In this document: positions 1 through 10,392 of the stretch, in pieces | How positions within the stretch are numbered: the first letter of the stretch is position 1 | Layout: each line of letters opens with the position of its first letter | Source of the DNA: Ampelomyces quisqualis | Taxonomy: Eukaryota; Ascomycota; Dothideomycetes; Pleosporales; Phaeosphaeriaceae | Length of the DNA: 64,000 bases | Reading direction: 5' to 3' | Assembly (NCBI GenBank): GCA_018398575.1 | Contig: JAGTXZ010000005.1 | Span: 496,001-560,000 of the forward strand | The notes under the pieces: model-generated | Told to the model about the DNA's origin: nothing | Database searches by the model: none | Seen by the model: only the letters and a program-made list of their open reading frames with translations | Program-made: the position numbers and the translations under genes

Positions 1-1141
1 CAACCTTTTTTGAATCAGCCACCTTCTCTGAGAGGACTTGATTGTCAGCTTTGAGCTGCTCCACCTCTACTTTCATCTCCTCGAGAAGCTGATTTCGATC
101 GTCTCCATATTCTTGCGCCCCAATTTCCTCCTCAAGGCTCTTTGCGTAGAGGTCCATGTTCTCTTGGGCCTCGTGTTCAGCCTTCTGAAGGCGCTGAGAA
201 AGAACTTCTTCGTTCTTCTGCAGGATCTTGACAAGCGATTGCAAGTCATCTCGCTGCTTCTGCACCGACCCCAGTTCTTCCTGTTGCGAGTTCTGCGCTG
301 CTGAGGTTTGCTCCAGGTCTTCTGCGAGCCTGTTGTTCTCCGCTTGGAGCTGCATGATCTGCTCGTGTAGCGGATCTGGCTTCTGTTGTACCGTCTGCAA
401 CCCCTCAATGAGCGTGTTCTCGTCGGTTTTCAGTTTGACTAACTGTTGCTGCAACTCAGCTGTGTCTTCCGTTGCTGAGCTGAGCCTGGTCTCGAATGTA
501 CCTTTCTCTTTCTCAAGCTGTTCTAGCCGTGCACGCAGCTTCTCAGAATCTTTCAACGCCGAACTATGCCCGCTGATGAGTGTCTTTTTCTGTTTCTCAA
601 CTTCCTCCAATTGTTGCCGTAGTTCATCTGGTGCCTGCTCCGCCGCCTTGAGCTCTCCTCGAAGCTGGTGCTTGTCGACTTTGGAGTCCTCCAACTGGCG
701 TTCCAAGTTTTGTAGCACTTGAGGGTGCTCAGTGTTCTGTAGTTCCAGTGCATGAACTTGTGCTCTCCAAGCCATAGTTTCCGCTGCATATGTATTCATC
801 TGTCGATGCATAAGCTTGTTATCCGCCTTCGTCTTGACCAGCTCCTCGTTGTTATCGTCATCTTCTTCAAAGTCCACTTCCATCTCCCCATTAGCCTCGA
901 GAGTCTCATTCTCTAACCGCGCCCTCGCCAGGTCTTTATTTGCCTGAGCAATGTCTCTGCGTAGTTGTTCGTTCTCGCTCGCCGCTCCCTTGAGAAAGCT
1001 GTATGCGAATCGTATCTTCTGTTTCCAAGTCCTCTGGACTTCGCCTGGGGGCGCCGGAGGTGGGCTCTTCCAGTGCACATAGAGAGCCGCAAGGCCACCA
1101 GTGACAGCGGCTGCAAGGATGTATTTCAGCGCGGGAGCCAT
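1..1141 (-). CDS. Membrane-anchored coiled-coil protein (C-terminus cut by window edge)
   Basis: The frame starts with ATG at 1141 and stays open for 380 codons to the left edge, so the C-terminus lies outside the window. Residues 4-24 (ALKYILAAAVTGGLAALYVHW) form one hydrophobic segment, read as a signal anchor. A short basic stretch follows. From about residue 55 nearly everything is heptad-rich Gln/Glu/Lys/Leu sequence typical of a long coiled coil, with an acidic patch (EEDDDNNEE) near residue 95. I do not recognise the family; a tethering or scaffolding role at a membrane is inference. A TATATAAG box sits 40 bp upstream of this ATG. The same frame is open further upstream to an ATG at 1396, which would add 85 codons. 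I prefer 1141 because of the TATA box and the N-terminal anchor, but the longer form is possible. Confidence 0.75.
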   Translation of the reverse strand, partial: MAPALKYILAAAVTGGLAALYVHWKSPPPAPPGEVQRTWKQKIRFAYSFLKGAASENEQLRRDIAQANKDLARARLENETLEANGEMEVDFEEDDDNNEELVKTKADNKLMHRQMNTYAAETMAWRAQVHALELQNTEHPQVLQNLERQLEDSKVDKHQLRGELKAAEQAPDELRQQLEEVEKQKKTLISGHSSALKDSEKLRARLEQLEKEKGTFETRLSSATEDTAELQQQLVKLKTDENTLIEGLQTVQQKPDPLHEQIMQLQAENNRLAEDLEQTSAAQNSQQEELGSVQKQRDDLQSLVKILQKNEEVLSQRLQKAEHEAQENMDLYAKSLEEEIGAQEYGDDRNQLLEEMKVEVEQLKADNQVLSEKVADSKKV

Positions 1142-1948
1142 GGAACCGAGTTGGACATTTGGGGATTTGTACTTTGTCTGCTTATATAGGTTGGTCACTG
1201 TGTTGTAGAGATGGACTGGGGGAGTAAAAGCATGCGACGATTCAAGGGTCTTTCCGCTGGTGGCGATGATAGATGTTGCGGCGTTCATGGTGACGGTATG
1301 GACGATGGTTTTCGTGACGATGGTAGCAGCGGGGTTGGCAATGGGCTCAGACACGAGCGTGCCCGGGACAGTGGCGTAACCTGTGATAGGGTTCATATTG
1401 AGTGTGAGGGTAGTGGTGAGGATACGAAGTCTGGCAATCTGCTTCTGTATTTGTGTGTATTCGAATTCGCGCTCGTAGCAGCAAGTCGAAACGAGGGATT
1501 GAGGGTTCGTGTGGGGGATGATGTTCTCGAGTGGAGTTGAGTTGCTATGCAAGAGAGTTGTTCGGTGAGAATGGTAGGGGCCAACACAGTGTGCGGCATT
1601 AAGTAGGCGCGGCAATATGATCAAAGTGGGGGCTTGGCCTTTCACTCGACGTCATTCTCGATATCAGCCACATAAGCTATGGCGCGCATCTTGGGCGAGG
1701 AACATGACCATGATCAAAACATTCGGAATAGGAGAATGGAAGCACGAGAGAAGAATATATGAAATGAGTAAGGCATATCTCCAAGCACAATTACCGAAAA
1801 TGCTTTTAATATGGTGTGATGATCGCAAGCTCCGATCTGCGAGCATGCCGACCAGCGGTAGTATGTTGCAGATGAAGCAATGGCGTAAAATGTCCGATAT
1901 ATTCCCTGTCTCCCAATACCATCCACTTGTATGCCCCTCTACACCACC
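1142..1948. other. Intergenic region between coiled-coil gene and ASX-homology gene
   Basis: Upstream region of the coiled-coil gene and the 3' flank of the ASX-homology gene. The stretch 1142-1650 keeps an open minus-strand frame in phase with the coiled-coil gene, with C-rich third codon positions (see findings). I see no gene in 1650-1948. Confidence 0.4.
1181..1188 (-). promoter_or_regulatory. TATA box (TATATAAG)
   Basis: TATATAAG on the minus strand, 40 bp upstream of the ATG at 1141 of the coiled-coil gene. If it is functional, transcription starts too close to that ATG for the in-frame upstream ATG at 1396 to be included, which argues for the shorter protein. Confidence 0.4.
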
Positions 1949-2875
1949 TTATTTTGGGGCGCTGCTCTTCTGACCCCACCATGATTCAGCCTCTTCAGCC
2001 TTCCACGCATCGTACTCGCCAGCGGCACGTTCGATGACAGCTTGCTCGGCAGCAGCTTGCCAGGTCTTTGCCAAATGACCATTCTTGAGATCCTCCTTGA
2101 ACTTTGCAACATCAGTACGGAAACAGTCGTTGGACATGCTGAAGGCTTGGGGTCGAGTGCCTTCGGTCTCACTACCCTCAATCTTTGTGAGAAGAGCGGT
2201 ATTGGCGGGGGTCGCAGGAAGCATAGAGACCAGAGTTGCTTGCTGCTCGGTGCTGAGGCTGGACCAGGCTGCTGGCTCGAGGAGCATGTGGTAGACGTCG
2301 GCCTTTCCTAGTCGGCTGGTGGAGTTGGTTGTGATATATACGGGGTCGAAGACCTTGCTAGTGCCTTTCATCGCAAGTTCCTTGGGTGGCTTTGGCTGCT
2401 CAAAGTTCTCGAAGCGCTCAGGAGCTTTGCGGTTGCGCGATGGTCGGGTACTTGAAGCTGGCGGTGGGGCGACCTTCTTTACCGCAGTCTTCTTTGCGGC
2501 AGGATTTCGCGGAGCCGACTTTGGAGCAACTTTCTTTCTGGCTGGCTTCGCTTTCGCCCTTGAGGTGGCAGCCTTTTTGGGGGATGGCGAGCCTTCGTCA
2601 TTGTCGTTTTCTCGGTCGCGCTTTGTAGTGGGCTTGGGCGCGCGTTTCTTAGACATGTTGGACGTCGGCGAGGCTGGTGACTGAACTTCTGCGGTAGGTG
2701 CAGCAGCTGGGGCCAGGACTGTCATATCGGCCTGGTCTGCATTTGAAGGGCCAGTTGGGACAGGAGTGCCAGGCGAGAGCTGAGCGGGAGGACTGGAGCT
2801 GGGTGGTGTGGCAGACTTTGCGGGTGTGGAAGGCGCCGTCGATAGAGGCGAAGAGTCTGTCAGTGGTTGCGACAT
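1949..2875 (-). CDS. ASX homology (ASXH/DEUBAD-like) domain protein
   Basis: Intronless, 308 aa, ATG at 2875. Residues 1-170 are low complexity: a Ser/Thr/Pro-rich start, then a Lys/Ala/Pro-rich basic tract with histone-tail-like stretches (SKKRAPKPTTKRDRE, PARKKVAPKSAP) suited to DNA or chromatin binding and nuclear localisation. Residues about 172-300 resemble the Asx homology domain: a conserved VFDPVY entry, then LLEPAAWSSLS, LVSMLP and FKEDLKNGHL segments. In animals this domain (ASXL, Calypso/BAP1 complex) activates a deubiquitinase acting on H2A. Fungal members are widespread but little studied, so a role in chromatin-linked deubiquitination is inference from the family. The next gene upstream, if real, is on the same strand. 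Confidence 0.8.
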   Translation of the reverse strand: MSQPLTDSSPLSTAPSTPAKSATPPSSSPPAQLSPGTPVPTGPSNADQADMTVLAPAAAPTAEVQSPASPTSNMSKKRAPKPTTKRDRENDNDEGSPSPKKAATSRAKAKPARKKVAPKSAPRNPAAKKTAVKKVAPPPASSTRPSRNRKAPERFENFEQPKPPKELAMKGTSKVFDPVYITTNSTSRLGKADVYHMLLEPAAWSSLSTEQQATLVSMLPATPANTALLTKIEGSETEGTRPQAFSMSNDCFRTDVAKFKEDLKNGHLAKTWQAAAEQAVIERAAGEYDAWKAEEAESWWGQKSSAPK

Positions 2876-3253
2876 GGCTTCAGTTTGTGTTGGAGTTTGG
2901 CAACGTTTGGCTGCTTGGTTCGGTGATGTTTGGGCCTCTTTGTCCGTAGAGCTTGTGCAACGAAGTTGATTGTCTGGTGGAGAAGAGAGGTTGCAGCAAG
3001 ACGGAGACAGCCTGTGAAAATATATCAGAGAGAGCCCCAGTAGAAGGCACGCAATGTCGACGTACGAGAACGAGCTGAAAATGGGTAGAGTGAGTCGAGA
3101 ATAGCGTTCGGGCTTTCTAATTGTGTGTGAGAGAGGACAATAAGAAAGGTGCAGTGTGGTGAAACTGAGTGACTTGAAGTTGATACGTGGGCAGGCCTCT
3201 GGCGGACAGGTGAAAGAAGCTACTTACCGCACGGGCAAAGACATGTCGTCGGA
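2876..3253. other. Intergenic, 5' flank of the ASX-homology gene
   Basis: Promoter and leader region of the minus-strand ASX-homology gene. No convincing reading frame or RNA gene seen. Confidence 0.4.
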
Positions 3254-3676
3254 TTAGAGGCGCTTGGCGTAGGCTTCCCGATGCGTGGTCACGATATGAA
3301 GGCAGGCTCCCTCGTGCCAAAGACCATCAAACTGGGGCACACTCGGCGAGCGATGGAGGACGATTTTGGAAAGACGCAGGTGGATGATTGGAGCTACGGG
3401 TTGCACATGGCGAATCAAGGGGACAGGTGCAATGAAGTAGTGTAAGAAGATTCGTTCAGCATCGTGTCCACCGTGTGAACCGGCCAGGTCGTGCCACGAG
3501 ACGTTGAAGGCGCGCAGCTTGGTGGCATCAAAAGCTGTTGCGAATAGAGGACATGGGATTTGATTGCGAGCAACAGATGATCGAAGCACACGGGGTTCCT
3601 GCTTGGGCACGCTCGTGCGCAAAGTTGAAGTCGGAGGTGTGAATGGTTGGGAGGCCCAAGCTTCCGACATCGTCAT
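3254..3676 (-). CDS. Hypothetical protein, doubtful
   Basis: A minus-strand frame with ATG at 3676 and 140 codons. An in-frame GTG at 3727 opens it further, but no upstream ATG was found. The translation is compositionally ordinary, with a basic Ser/Thr-rich N-terminal 60 residues and a hydrophobic middle (FLHYFIAPVPLIRHVQPV). It has no motif I recognise. It lies head to head with SEC22 (148 bp between start codons), so it could instead be SEC22 promoter or antisense sequence. Kept at low confidence because the frame is long for this GC content and the gap would otherwise be empty. Confidence 0.3.
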   Translation of the reverse strand: MTMSEAWASQPFTPPTSTLRTSVPKQEPRVLRSSVARNQIPCPLFATAFDATKLRAFNVSWHDLAGSHGGHDAERIFLHYFIAPVPLIRHVQPVAPIIHLRLSKIVLHRSPSVPQFDGLWHEGACLHIVTTHREAYAKRL

Positions 3677-3823
3677 GTCTCGCGAACTGGTAGGTAAGCG
3701 ACCGACACGTCGCCTTTGTCGCGACACCTAATACACGACCTAGCGACTTCTCCAGAAGCTTCACCAACTCTCCTCAATACCACGTGACTCTTGAGAAACC
3801 GCAGAGACACGTCGAGCACAGCC

Positions 3824-4735
3824 ATGATCAAACACACGATAATATCGCGACTCGATGGTCAGTAGCCATGCTGGCAATTATATAAGCACCGCCAGCGCCC
3901 TGATGCTAACAAGCTGCCAGGCCTGATCTTGACCGCCTCAGTCGATGATGCCGAGGTACTGCTGCTCTACCAATGCAATAAACTGGAATGCAGTTCTTAC
4001 AGTTTCTAGACAGACGCCGAATTCAACGAGGCCAAGGGAAAGGTCAAGCTCATACAGCGCCGCCTTGACCGCACTGCCGAGCCGCAAGCCAGCATAGAGA
4101 GCGGCAACTACACGTACCAGTACGTTGCCGGCCAGCTCTGCCTCGTCTGGGCCTCACGCTTGTGCTGGTATGCCTGGTCACGAGCACAGCTGACCATGCG
4201 ACAGCTACATCATCAACGGCGACCTGTCCTTTCTCTGCATTTGCGACCGCTCATATCCCCGCAAACTAGCCTTCACCTACCTCTCCGACCTCAGCTCCGA
4301 ATTCTCACAGACTTACCAACCGACGCAGTACCTTTCGCCCAACTGCCGGCCGTACGCCTTCGTCGAGTTCGACACCTTCATCCAGCGCACGAAGAAGACG
4401 TACCAAGACTCAAGAGCAACACAGAACCTGGACAAGCTGAACGATGAGCTGAAGGACGTGACCAAGGTCATGACCAAGAACATCGAGGATCTGCTGTACA
4501 GGGGCGATAGTTTGGAGCGAATGGGCGACATCTCGAGCCGCTTGCGCGAAGACAGCAGGAAATACAAGAAGGCCGCTGTACGGATCAATTGGGAGTTGCT
4601 CCTGAAGCAGGTACGTTGCGTGCGGCTGCACGGCCACACTCGAAACACGGCTGGAATGCTAATAATCTGCAGTATGGACCCATTGGTGGACTGGCTTTCG
4701 TCATAATCGTCTTCATCTGGTGGCGTTTCTTCTAG
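3824..4735 (+). CDS. SEC22: R-SNARE SEC22 (ER-Golgi vesicle trafficking)
   Basis: Five exons: 3824-3857, 3921-3955, 4010-4119, 4205-4610, 4673-4735; 215 aa, as expected for Sec22. Introns are GT-AG; the first has a clear TGCTAAC branch site. Residues 1-120 are a longin domain (start MIKHTIISRLDG, with CICDRSYPRKLAF near 71-83). The SNARE helix runs about 132-192, with the zero-layer arginine at residue 159 (LLYRGDSLERM). Residues 198-212 are a C-terminal anchor (GGLAFVIIVFIWW). Sec22 is the v-SNARE for anterograde and retrograde transport between ER and Golgi, and also has ER-plasma membrane contact roles. Splice phases all agree, so the model is firm. Confidence 0.96.
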
Positions 4736-5363
4736 ACGCCTCGTGTAATTGCCCCTCTAGCACATCTGAGCGACCCATACCGTCGGCGTTGCAGGCGTCT
4801 CTCAGCTCGACTTCACCTACCACCAGCTTAATAAAATACCCAATTGCTCGACATGTTTCCAAGAAGAACCCTTCAATTTATGCGTGTTTGGCTGACATGA
4901 CGAACGAGAACGTGGTTTAGATCGCCTGGGCGTACCGGAAGCAGCTCGCACCAGATGCGACTTACCACATCCGAACCTCGGCGGCCAAAATTGCAGTAGC
5001 CATTATTGCACTCTTTGACCTCGGTCCCATTTGTCCTCACCTAAACGCATCGACCATCATCTTGGAGTGTAACGGAGAACGGTCCCGGCCATGCTACGCG
5101 CGATCAATCCATACAAACTGAGCGGAAGGCGTCCGACAAACTCTAGCTTACCATGTGGCCTTCGAGAGCAACGCCGAGGGGCGGAGTTGATTTCCACGTC
5201 GATTGAACTCAAATGTCGGCGTACCTCACTCGATGCAAGTGGCACAACAACTGAGGTCCACACTCGCTGCCAAAACATAGCAGCGACCCCGTATCATCAA
5301 TTCGACTGACGTTCCCCCACGTCCCAAGGTACAAACTCTGCCTTAGCTAGACATACATCCAAA
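4736..5363. other. Intergenic between SEC22 and alpha/beta hydrolase
   Basis: SEC22 3' UTR and the hydrolase promoter, 628 bp. Short frames on both strands have no family resemblance. Nothing else seen. Confidence 0.4.
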
Positions 5364-6216
5364 ATGTCCAAACCCCACCTCGTCATCGTGCCCGGCGCAT
5401 GGCACCTCCCCTCGTGCATGTCCGACGTGACATGCAAACTTTCGGAGCTAGGCTACACCATCCACGCGCGCCAAATGCCTGCTGTCGGTAACCCGAACCC
5501 GCCCAAAGATCTCTCCGAAGACATTGCTGCCATGGACGCCATGGTCGAAGAAGCCATTGGAACTGACGGCAACGACGTCATCGTTATATGTCATAGTTGG
5601 GGCGGCATCGTCACGGTAAGCGGGCTGAAAGGACTGAGTAAGATGGAGAGAGAAGAGCAAGGGAAGAAAGGAGGCGTGGTGAGGACGGGATATATAGCTG
5701 CGTTTCTCGTGGACGAGGGCGTGAGTTTGTTGGATGGATTAGGTGGGAGTCCGCCGAGTTGGAGTACGATCGAGGTACATGTCCCTATTTCATCCGAAAT
5801 TCCCCCTCTCTTCTCACAATCTTCACAAGATGGAAGAAAGAGCTTCGTCCTAAGCCCTCGTCTAACACACGTCATAACAGGGCCCGTACATCCATCCGCA
5901 CGACCCTGCCATCTTCTACAATGACATCCCTACCGCCGTGCAAGCCCAATTGTTCGCGGAGGTCAAACCACATGCGTTTTCCACGTTTGTGGCCAAGTCC
6001 AGTGGGACGAGTTGGAAACATGTTCCGACGAGCTATCTGCTGTGCGAAAGAGATGCGGCGATTCCACCGCAGGCACAGCAGGGTATGATTGATGGCGTCA
6101 AGGCGTTGGGCGCGGATGTGCATGTTACGCGGATTGAGGCTGGACATTGTCCGTTTTTCAGCAAGGTGGGTGAGACGGTGGAGTGGGTGAGGAGGGTATG
6201 TGGGGAGAAGATGTGA
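5364..6216 (+). CDS. Alpha/beta hydrolase (small esterase type)
   Basis: Two exons, 5364-5774 and 5881-6216, with a 106 bp GT-AG intron; 248 aa. The fold is readable from the N-terminal strand (HLVIVPGAW). The nucleophile elbow VICHSWGG places Ser78. The acid is probably Asp195 (LLCERDAAIP) and the base His226 (EAGHCPF). It has the length and motif order of the small AB_hydrolase_1 group that includes plant salicylate/methyl esterases and many fungal esterases; the substrate cannot be read. No signal peptide, so probably cytosolic. Its stop codon lies 2 bp from the stop of the convergent amidase gene, so the two transcripts must overlap at their 3' ends. Confidence 0.88.
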
Positions 6217-6218
6217 AG

Positions 6219-7934
6219 CTACGCCGCGCACTTGACGTTTTGGACGACGGCCATGATGTGCAGGAATTCCTCGTCCATGAGTGGTTTACCGACAAGTTGG
6301 ACGTGAGTTGGCATTGCTTTGCATGATTCTGCGTTGTCTGTGAATCTCGCTCATTAGATTTGACTCGTTGCGAAGAAAAAAACTGCAAACACAACACACA
6401 AAACTTACAAGCCGGCTCGTACTCTTCGACTTTGTTCCATAACTCCCGGTCCTTTTCTTCTTCAGCATGCCCAATACTAACTATCCCCGCCGGCCAATTC
6501 AACAAGTTCCCAATCACCGTGTAAATCGGCACGCCGTACGTATCATGCCTCGGCGCAGTCGCTTGGTAGCCAGGCATAATCACCGCATCCAACCCGCCCT
6601 TGACAACGACATGATGCCACTTGTTGAGCACACCAGCGCGCTGGACATTCAAGTCCCAGAGTTCCTGCAAACTCGGTTCCCAGCCGTGCAGTTCAGGAAA
6701 CGATGCGCCCGCGAGCGACGGGATGGGTGGTTCGCCCAACGCGCGCAAGTATGACGCTGGAGTGTGGGAGGAGTCAAGCAATAAGTATTTGTACGCCAGG
6801 ATAGCAGACGTGTATAGTGAGGGGAGGACATTGTCCAACAACGTTATGTGATGGCCCGCCGTTTTGAGGAGTGTTGCGGTGGTATGCAGGGCGCGGGCGA
6901 TGGGTGGATGTAGGGGTCGTTGCGGACATGCTCGCAGTAATCCGAAGCGCAGGGGCTTGCTTGCTGGATGGATTGATACTACGCCAGGGGACGGGGAGAA
7001 CATTCTCATCGAGGTTCCATGGGTCAGCGGAAATGACGGTGCGCATGAATAATTCGAAGTCGCGGATCGAACGCCCGCACGGTCCGACGACGGGCAGGAT
7101 GGGGCTCGGACTACCTATTCGTCCTGGAGAGACGCCGCCTGAAAACGGGATGCGAGATGCCGTTGGTTTGATGGAGTTGATACCGCAGCATAAAGCTGGG
7201 ATTCGGTTTGAACCAGCGATGTCGGTTGCTACGCCCAACACGCTTCCGCGCATGGCGATCAGCGCGCCTTCGCCGCCTGTAGACCCGCCGGGCGTAAGGC
7301 TGAGGTTGTGCGGGTTGAGTGTGCGGCCGAAGATGTTGTGATGGGAATCTGCTGTCATCATCGTTTGTGGAAGGTTGGTCTTTACATGGAAGACTGCGCC
7401 GGCGTTGGCGAGTATGTCGACAACCGTACTATTCGTTGCAGCCGGTGGTCGCGCTATGAACGAGACATAGCCGACGGTAGCTTGTGTACCCTTGACATTG
7501 AAGCTGTCTTTCAGACTAATCGGGAGACCATGGAGGGGGCCGAGAGGTTTGCCCTCTTTTTCGAGATAGATGTCGCACTCTCTGGCTCGGGCGAGGGCCT
7601 CATCAAACATTATTTCTGTAAGACAATTCACGCATTGTTGGGAAATGGCGGCGCGCTTGCAGAATGCGGTTACGACGTCGACGCTCTTTAGTTTGCCAGT
7701 GGACATGAGTTCGACGAGGGCTGTGGCATCGTAATCTTCTGTGATGGCTAGCTCTTGCTCGGTCAGGAGGCCGCAGGTTCGTGGAACGTCCAGTACGTTT
7801 AGGCCAGTAGTTTCGGTGTATTGTGAAGTAAGAGTGGTGGGCAAAAGCCAGTCTGTGGGTATCCTGGCGAATGCAGATTCCCTCTTCGAATTTGCTAGCT
7901 CCTGCCAATCTGCAATTGGTGGTGTAGAGTCCAT
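6219..7934 (-). CDS. Amidase signature enzyme with a single internal frameshift
   Basis: ATG at 7934. Residues 1-320 carry an intact amidase-signature core: Lys142 (LPISLKDSF), Ser218 (GGSTGGEG) and the nucleophile Ser242 (DIAGSNRIP), the Ser-Ser-Lys triad. After ENVLPVPWR the family continues in the next frame (PLRFGLL, then RPLHPPIARAL), so reading needs a one-base shift near 6950-7005. The C-terminal half then runs unbroken to 6409. A last intron (6317-6408, GTAAGT donor) leads to exon 6219-6316, which ends PTHVQLVGKPLMDEE and a TAG, as in fungal acetamidases. Such enzymes hydrolyse acetamide or other small amides to acid and ammonia. Either this is a recent pseudogene or the base count is a sequencing error; no intron short enough fits the shift. 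Confidence 0.85.
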
Positions 7935-8276
7935 GTTGGTCGCTGAGACTTTGTTTACTTGAACGGTTGACGGAAATGTGAAAACTCCGATTGCGCAATA
8001 CCGATCAGGTGCAAGTCTGCAATGAAGTGAAGTAATAGTAGAGAAATATAAGAGGTGTCAAAGTTGTTTGGAAAGCTAACCCCGCGATATGAAGTGCAGG
8101 TGGGGAACCTAGGGGAGCCGATGTCCGTTCCCATTCGGAATGCGAGCTTGAAGTGCTGTCGTGACGGTGTGTCGTGGCCAGCGGCTTAAGCCCTTTCCTG
8201 CATGACATCGCTCACGAGCATGTCCCCGGTACAACCGTGTAAATGTTGCAGGGACATGCTGTTCCACCCTCTACAC
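7935..8276. other. Intergenic, amidase 5' flank and MMTAG2-like 3' flank
   Basis: Both neighbours are on the minus strand. The stretch holds the amidase promoter and the terminator region of the RS-protein gene. No further gene seen. Confidence 0.4.
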
Positions 8277-9026
8277 TCAGTCCCGTCTCTTTTCAATCGT
8301 CTTGTACGGCGACCTACTCCGAGTATGTCGTCTTCGTCTGCGATGCCTGGAACGTGATCTCGAGCGGTCGTCCCGGCGCCTATGCTCCCGACTTCTGGAT
8401 CGATGCCTACGCTTGTCGTCCCTGTCGGAGTCTCGGCGTCTGTCGCGCGATCGTGAACGGTCGCGGTGTTTGTGGCGGCCTTGTCGGTCCCGGGAGCGGC
8501 TTCTGGAGCCATGTCTCCTTTTGCGCTCGCAGTCGTCGTCTCTGTGCCTGCGCGACTTGTCCTTCTTGTCCCTGCGGCGCGGCCCCTCTGCGCCGTCGTC
8601 CTCTTTGGTTTTGGCCGCGATTGCCTGCCCGACGTCGGCCTCGTGAGCCTTCTTCCCCAGCGGGGTCCGGTTGGCATTATCCTTGGCTCTTTCCGGCACG
8701 GGCAGACCCATGGCGGCAAGCATGGCGTCTTCCTCGGCCTCCTTCAGCCTGCGCTTCTCCTCCTTGATGCGCTCAGCTTCGGCTTGCTTGGACGCGACGT
8801 CGCCCTTTGCGTACCAGTTCAGATCGCGGCCCTGCTGCCAGCGGCCGACCGGGGCCATGAGCGAGTGGCCCAGGTAGTTTTCGCGCTGCGCATCGCCCTT
8901 GACATCTTCCCACTTGAACTCGGCGCGGCCGCCACTGGAGGTCGTCAGCTTCGGCTTGGACCTGCGCGTCTATGCAGTGCTGGCTTACCGGCTGCCTTCT
9001 TTGCGCACGGTCTGGAGGAGATCCAT
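8277..9026 (-). CDS. MMTAG2-like RS-rich nuclear protein
   Basis: Two exons, 8989-9026 and 8277-8934, with a 54 bp GTAAGC-AG intron; 231 aa. The N-terminus (MDLLQTVRKEGSR, FKWEDVKGD, NYLGHSLMAPVGRWQQGRD, LNWYAKGD) matches the conserved N-terminal domain of multiple myeloma tumour-associated protein 2 homologues. Residues 60-110 are a charged helix. The last 100 residues are an Arg/Ser/Asp/His-rich RS domain (SRSRSRDR, RHRSRSRE and similar) like those of splicing factors. Known homologues are nuclear phosphoproteins; a splicing-linked role is inference from the RS tail. It is transcribed divergently from MED6 with 132 bp between start codons. Confidence 0.87.
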
Positions 9027-9158
9027 GGTGGTGGAGAATGTGGTTGGGTGAGTCGAGGCAGAAGTTGTGGACAACTACCGAGTACCCGTGGCGGCTGTTC
9101 AGGGTCCAAGCTCCCCCCCACAGCTCAAGCATCACACTGCACAAGCCCACCCGCCACA
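9027..9158. promoter_or_regulatory. Bidirectional promoter region MMTAG2-like / MED6
   Basis: Only 132 bp separate the two start codons, so the genes must share promoter sequence. I see no clear TATA box. Confidence 0.5.
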
Positions 9159-10251
9159 ATGGCGATGAAAGTGCCCCTCCTCGACGAGCAGGACTTCAAC
9201 TTCCCGCTCGCGCTCAGCGACCTCCAAGGCCAGGACATCAACCAGGCCAACAACTTCTGCTGGTACTTCCACAACTCGCAGTTCTTCGAGCCGGCATGCA
9301 ACAACTCGGCCATCCTCGGCCACCACCGCGACGACCCGGCTACCAACTTCGTGCTCCATGATCGCCACATCTTCGACGAGCGGTTGCGGAGCATTCCGGA
9401 AGGACTGCAGTTTGTCGCGGCGGGAGAGCCGCAGGGCGAGGGCCAGCCATGGCTGTACCAGCGACAGAACAAGGTCCGCAACGTCCAAGGCCAGGTGGAG
9501 ACGTTCGTAGAGGGCAACTGGTACAATCGCGGGACCCAGGTCTTGATGGCGCCGAGTCTGCTGGACGTGCTGAGGGCGCGGTTGGTGAGTGCCCGACTGC
9601 TTGCATCATGTACGCGCGTGTCCGTTGGTCGAGCGGAGCTAACGGCTTGCTCAGCTGACCGTGTCGACGCGTCTTCAGCAAGTCGCCGAACTCTCGCAGG
9701 GCATGGCCCACTGGAGCCCCGCGGGCGGACACTCTTACTTCCCGCCTTCGTACGGAGCGCCAAAAGCAGCGGCGACGGCGAGTAGCGTAGGCAGCCCAAC
9801 CCTAGCACCCACGGAGCTCCATCAGTCGCAGGACACGGCGTCCGCACCGGTTGCAGACCCAGCGGAGCCGACCACTGAATTCTCCGACGCGCTGTTTATG
9901 CACTCGCTCATGTTGACGAATCGGTATGGAGACGAGTACATGGACGAGAACCCGCTCAAAGGCGAACCGGGCGCATTCGTCTTCACCAACACCAAGAATG
10001 CCGTCGACGAGCGCAACAAGGCGCAGGAACAGCTGTCGTCACACGCCCTGTCATCCCAGTCCACAGCACAAAGAGTCGACACACGGCCTCCAAGTGTGCC
10101 CCCTTCAGTAGCACCTACACCCAAGGGCACGCCAGTCTCAACCGAGGGGCACACCAGGAAAGCAAGCGGAACAAACGCGCCCAAGGACAAGAAGCGAGAG
10201 AGGAGGAAGAGCAAGGGACTAACTAGTCCGACAACACCGCCTCGTGCGTAG
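9159..10251 (+). CDS. MED6: Mediator complex subunit 6
   Basis: Two exons, 9159-9584 and 9655-10251, with a 70 bp intron (GTGAGT donor, GCTAAC branch); 340 aa. The N-terminal 165 residues hold the Med6 signature: NNFCWYFHNSQFFEP, then LRSIPEGLQFV, a PWLYQRQNKVR segment, and WYNRGTQVLMAPSLLDVL. The C-terminal half is Ser/Pro/Thr-rich and disordered, ending in a basic KDKKRERRKSKG tract. Med6 is part of the Mediator head module that links activators to RNA polymerase II. A conserved patch at 210-240 (FSDALFMHSLMLTNRYGDEYMDENPL) is typical of filamentous fungal Med6. Confidence 0.95.
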
Positions 10252-10392
10252 AACGCAGTAGACATGGATAGATACCGTATCTTGAGCACAAATCTTGTCT
10301 CCGGTTGGCTTGTGGGGAAGGTATATGGTATCACATATATACACATGCTACTCCGTGATGTGACATGGTATCTTGTATTAACGCTAAGCCTA

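Noticed and set aside
6900..6946. A third reading frame in the amidase (YCEHVRNDPYIHP) that would imply three frameshifts
   Set aside because: The neighbouring frame already gives a family-like path (PLRFGLL to RPLHPPIARAL), so one shift is enough and the third frame is probably chance.
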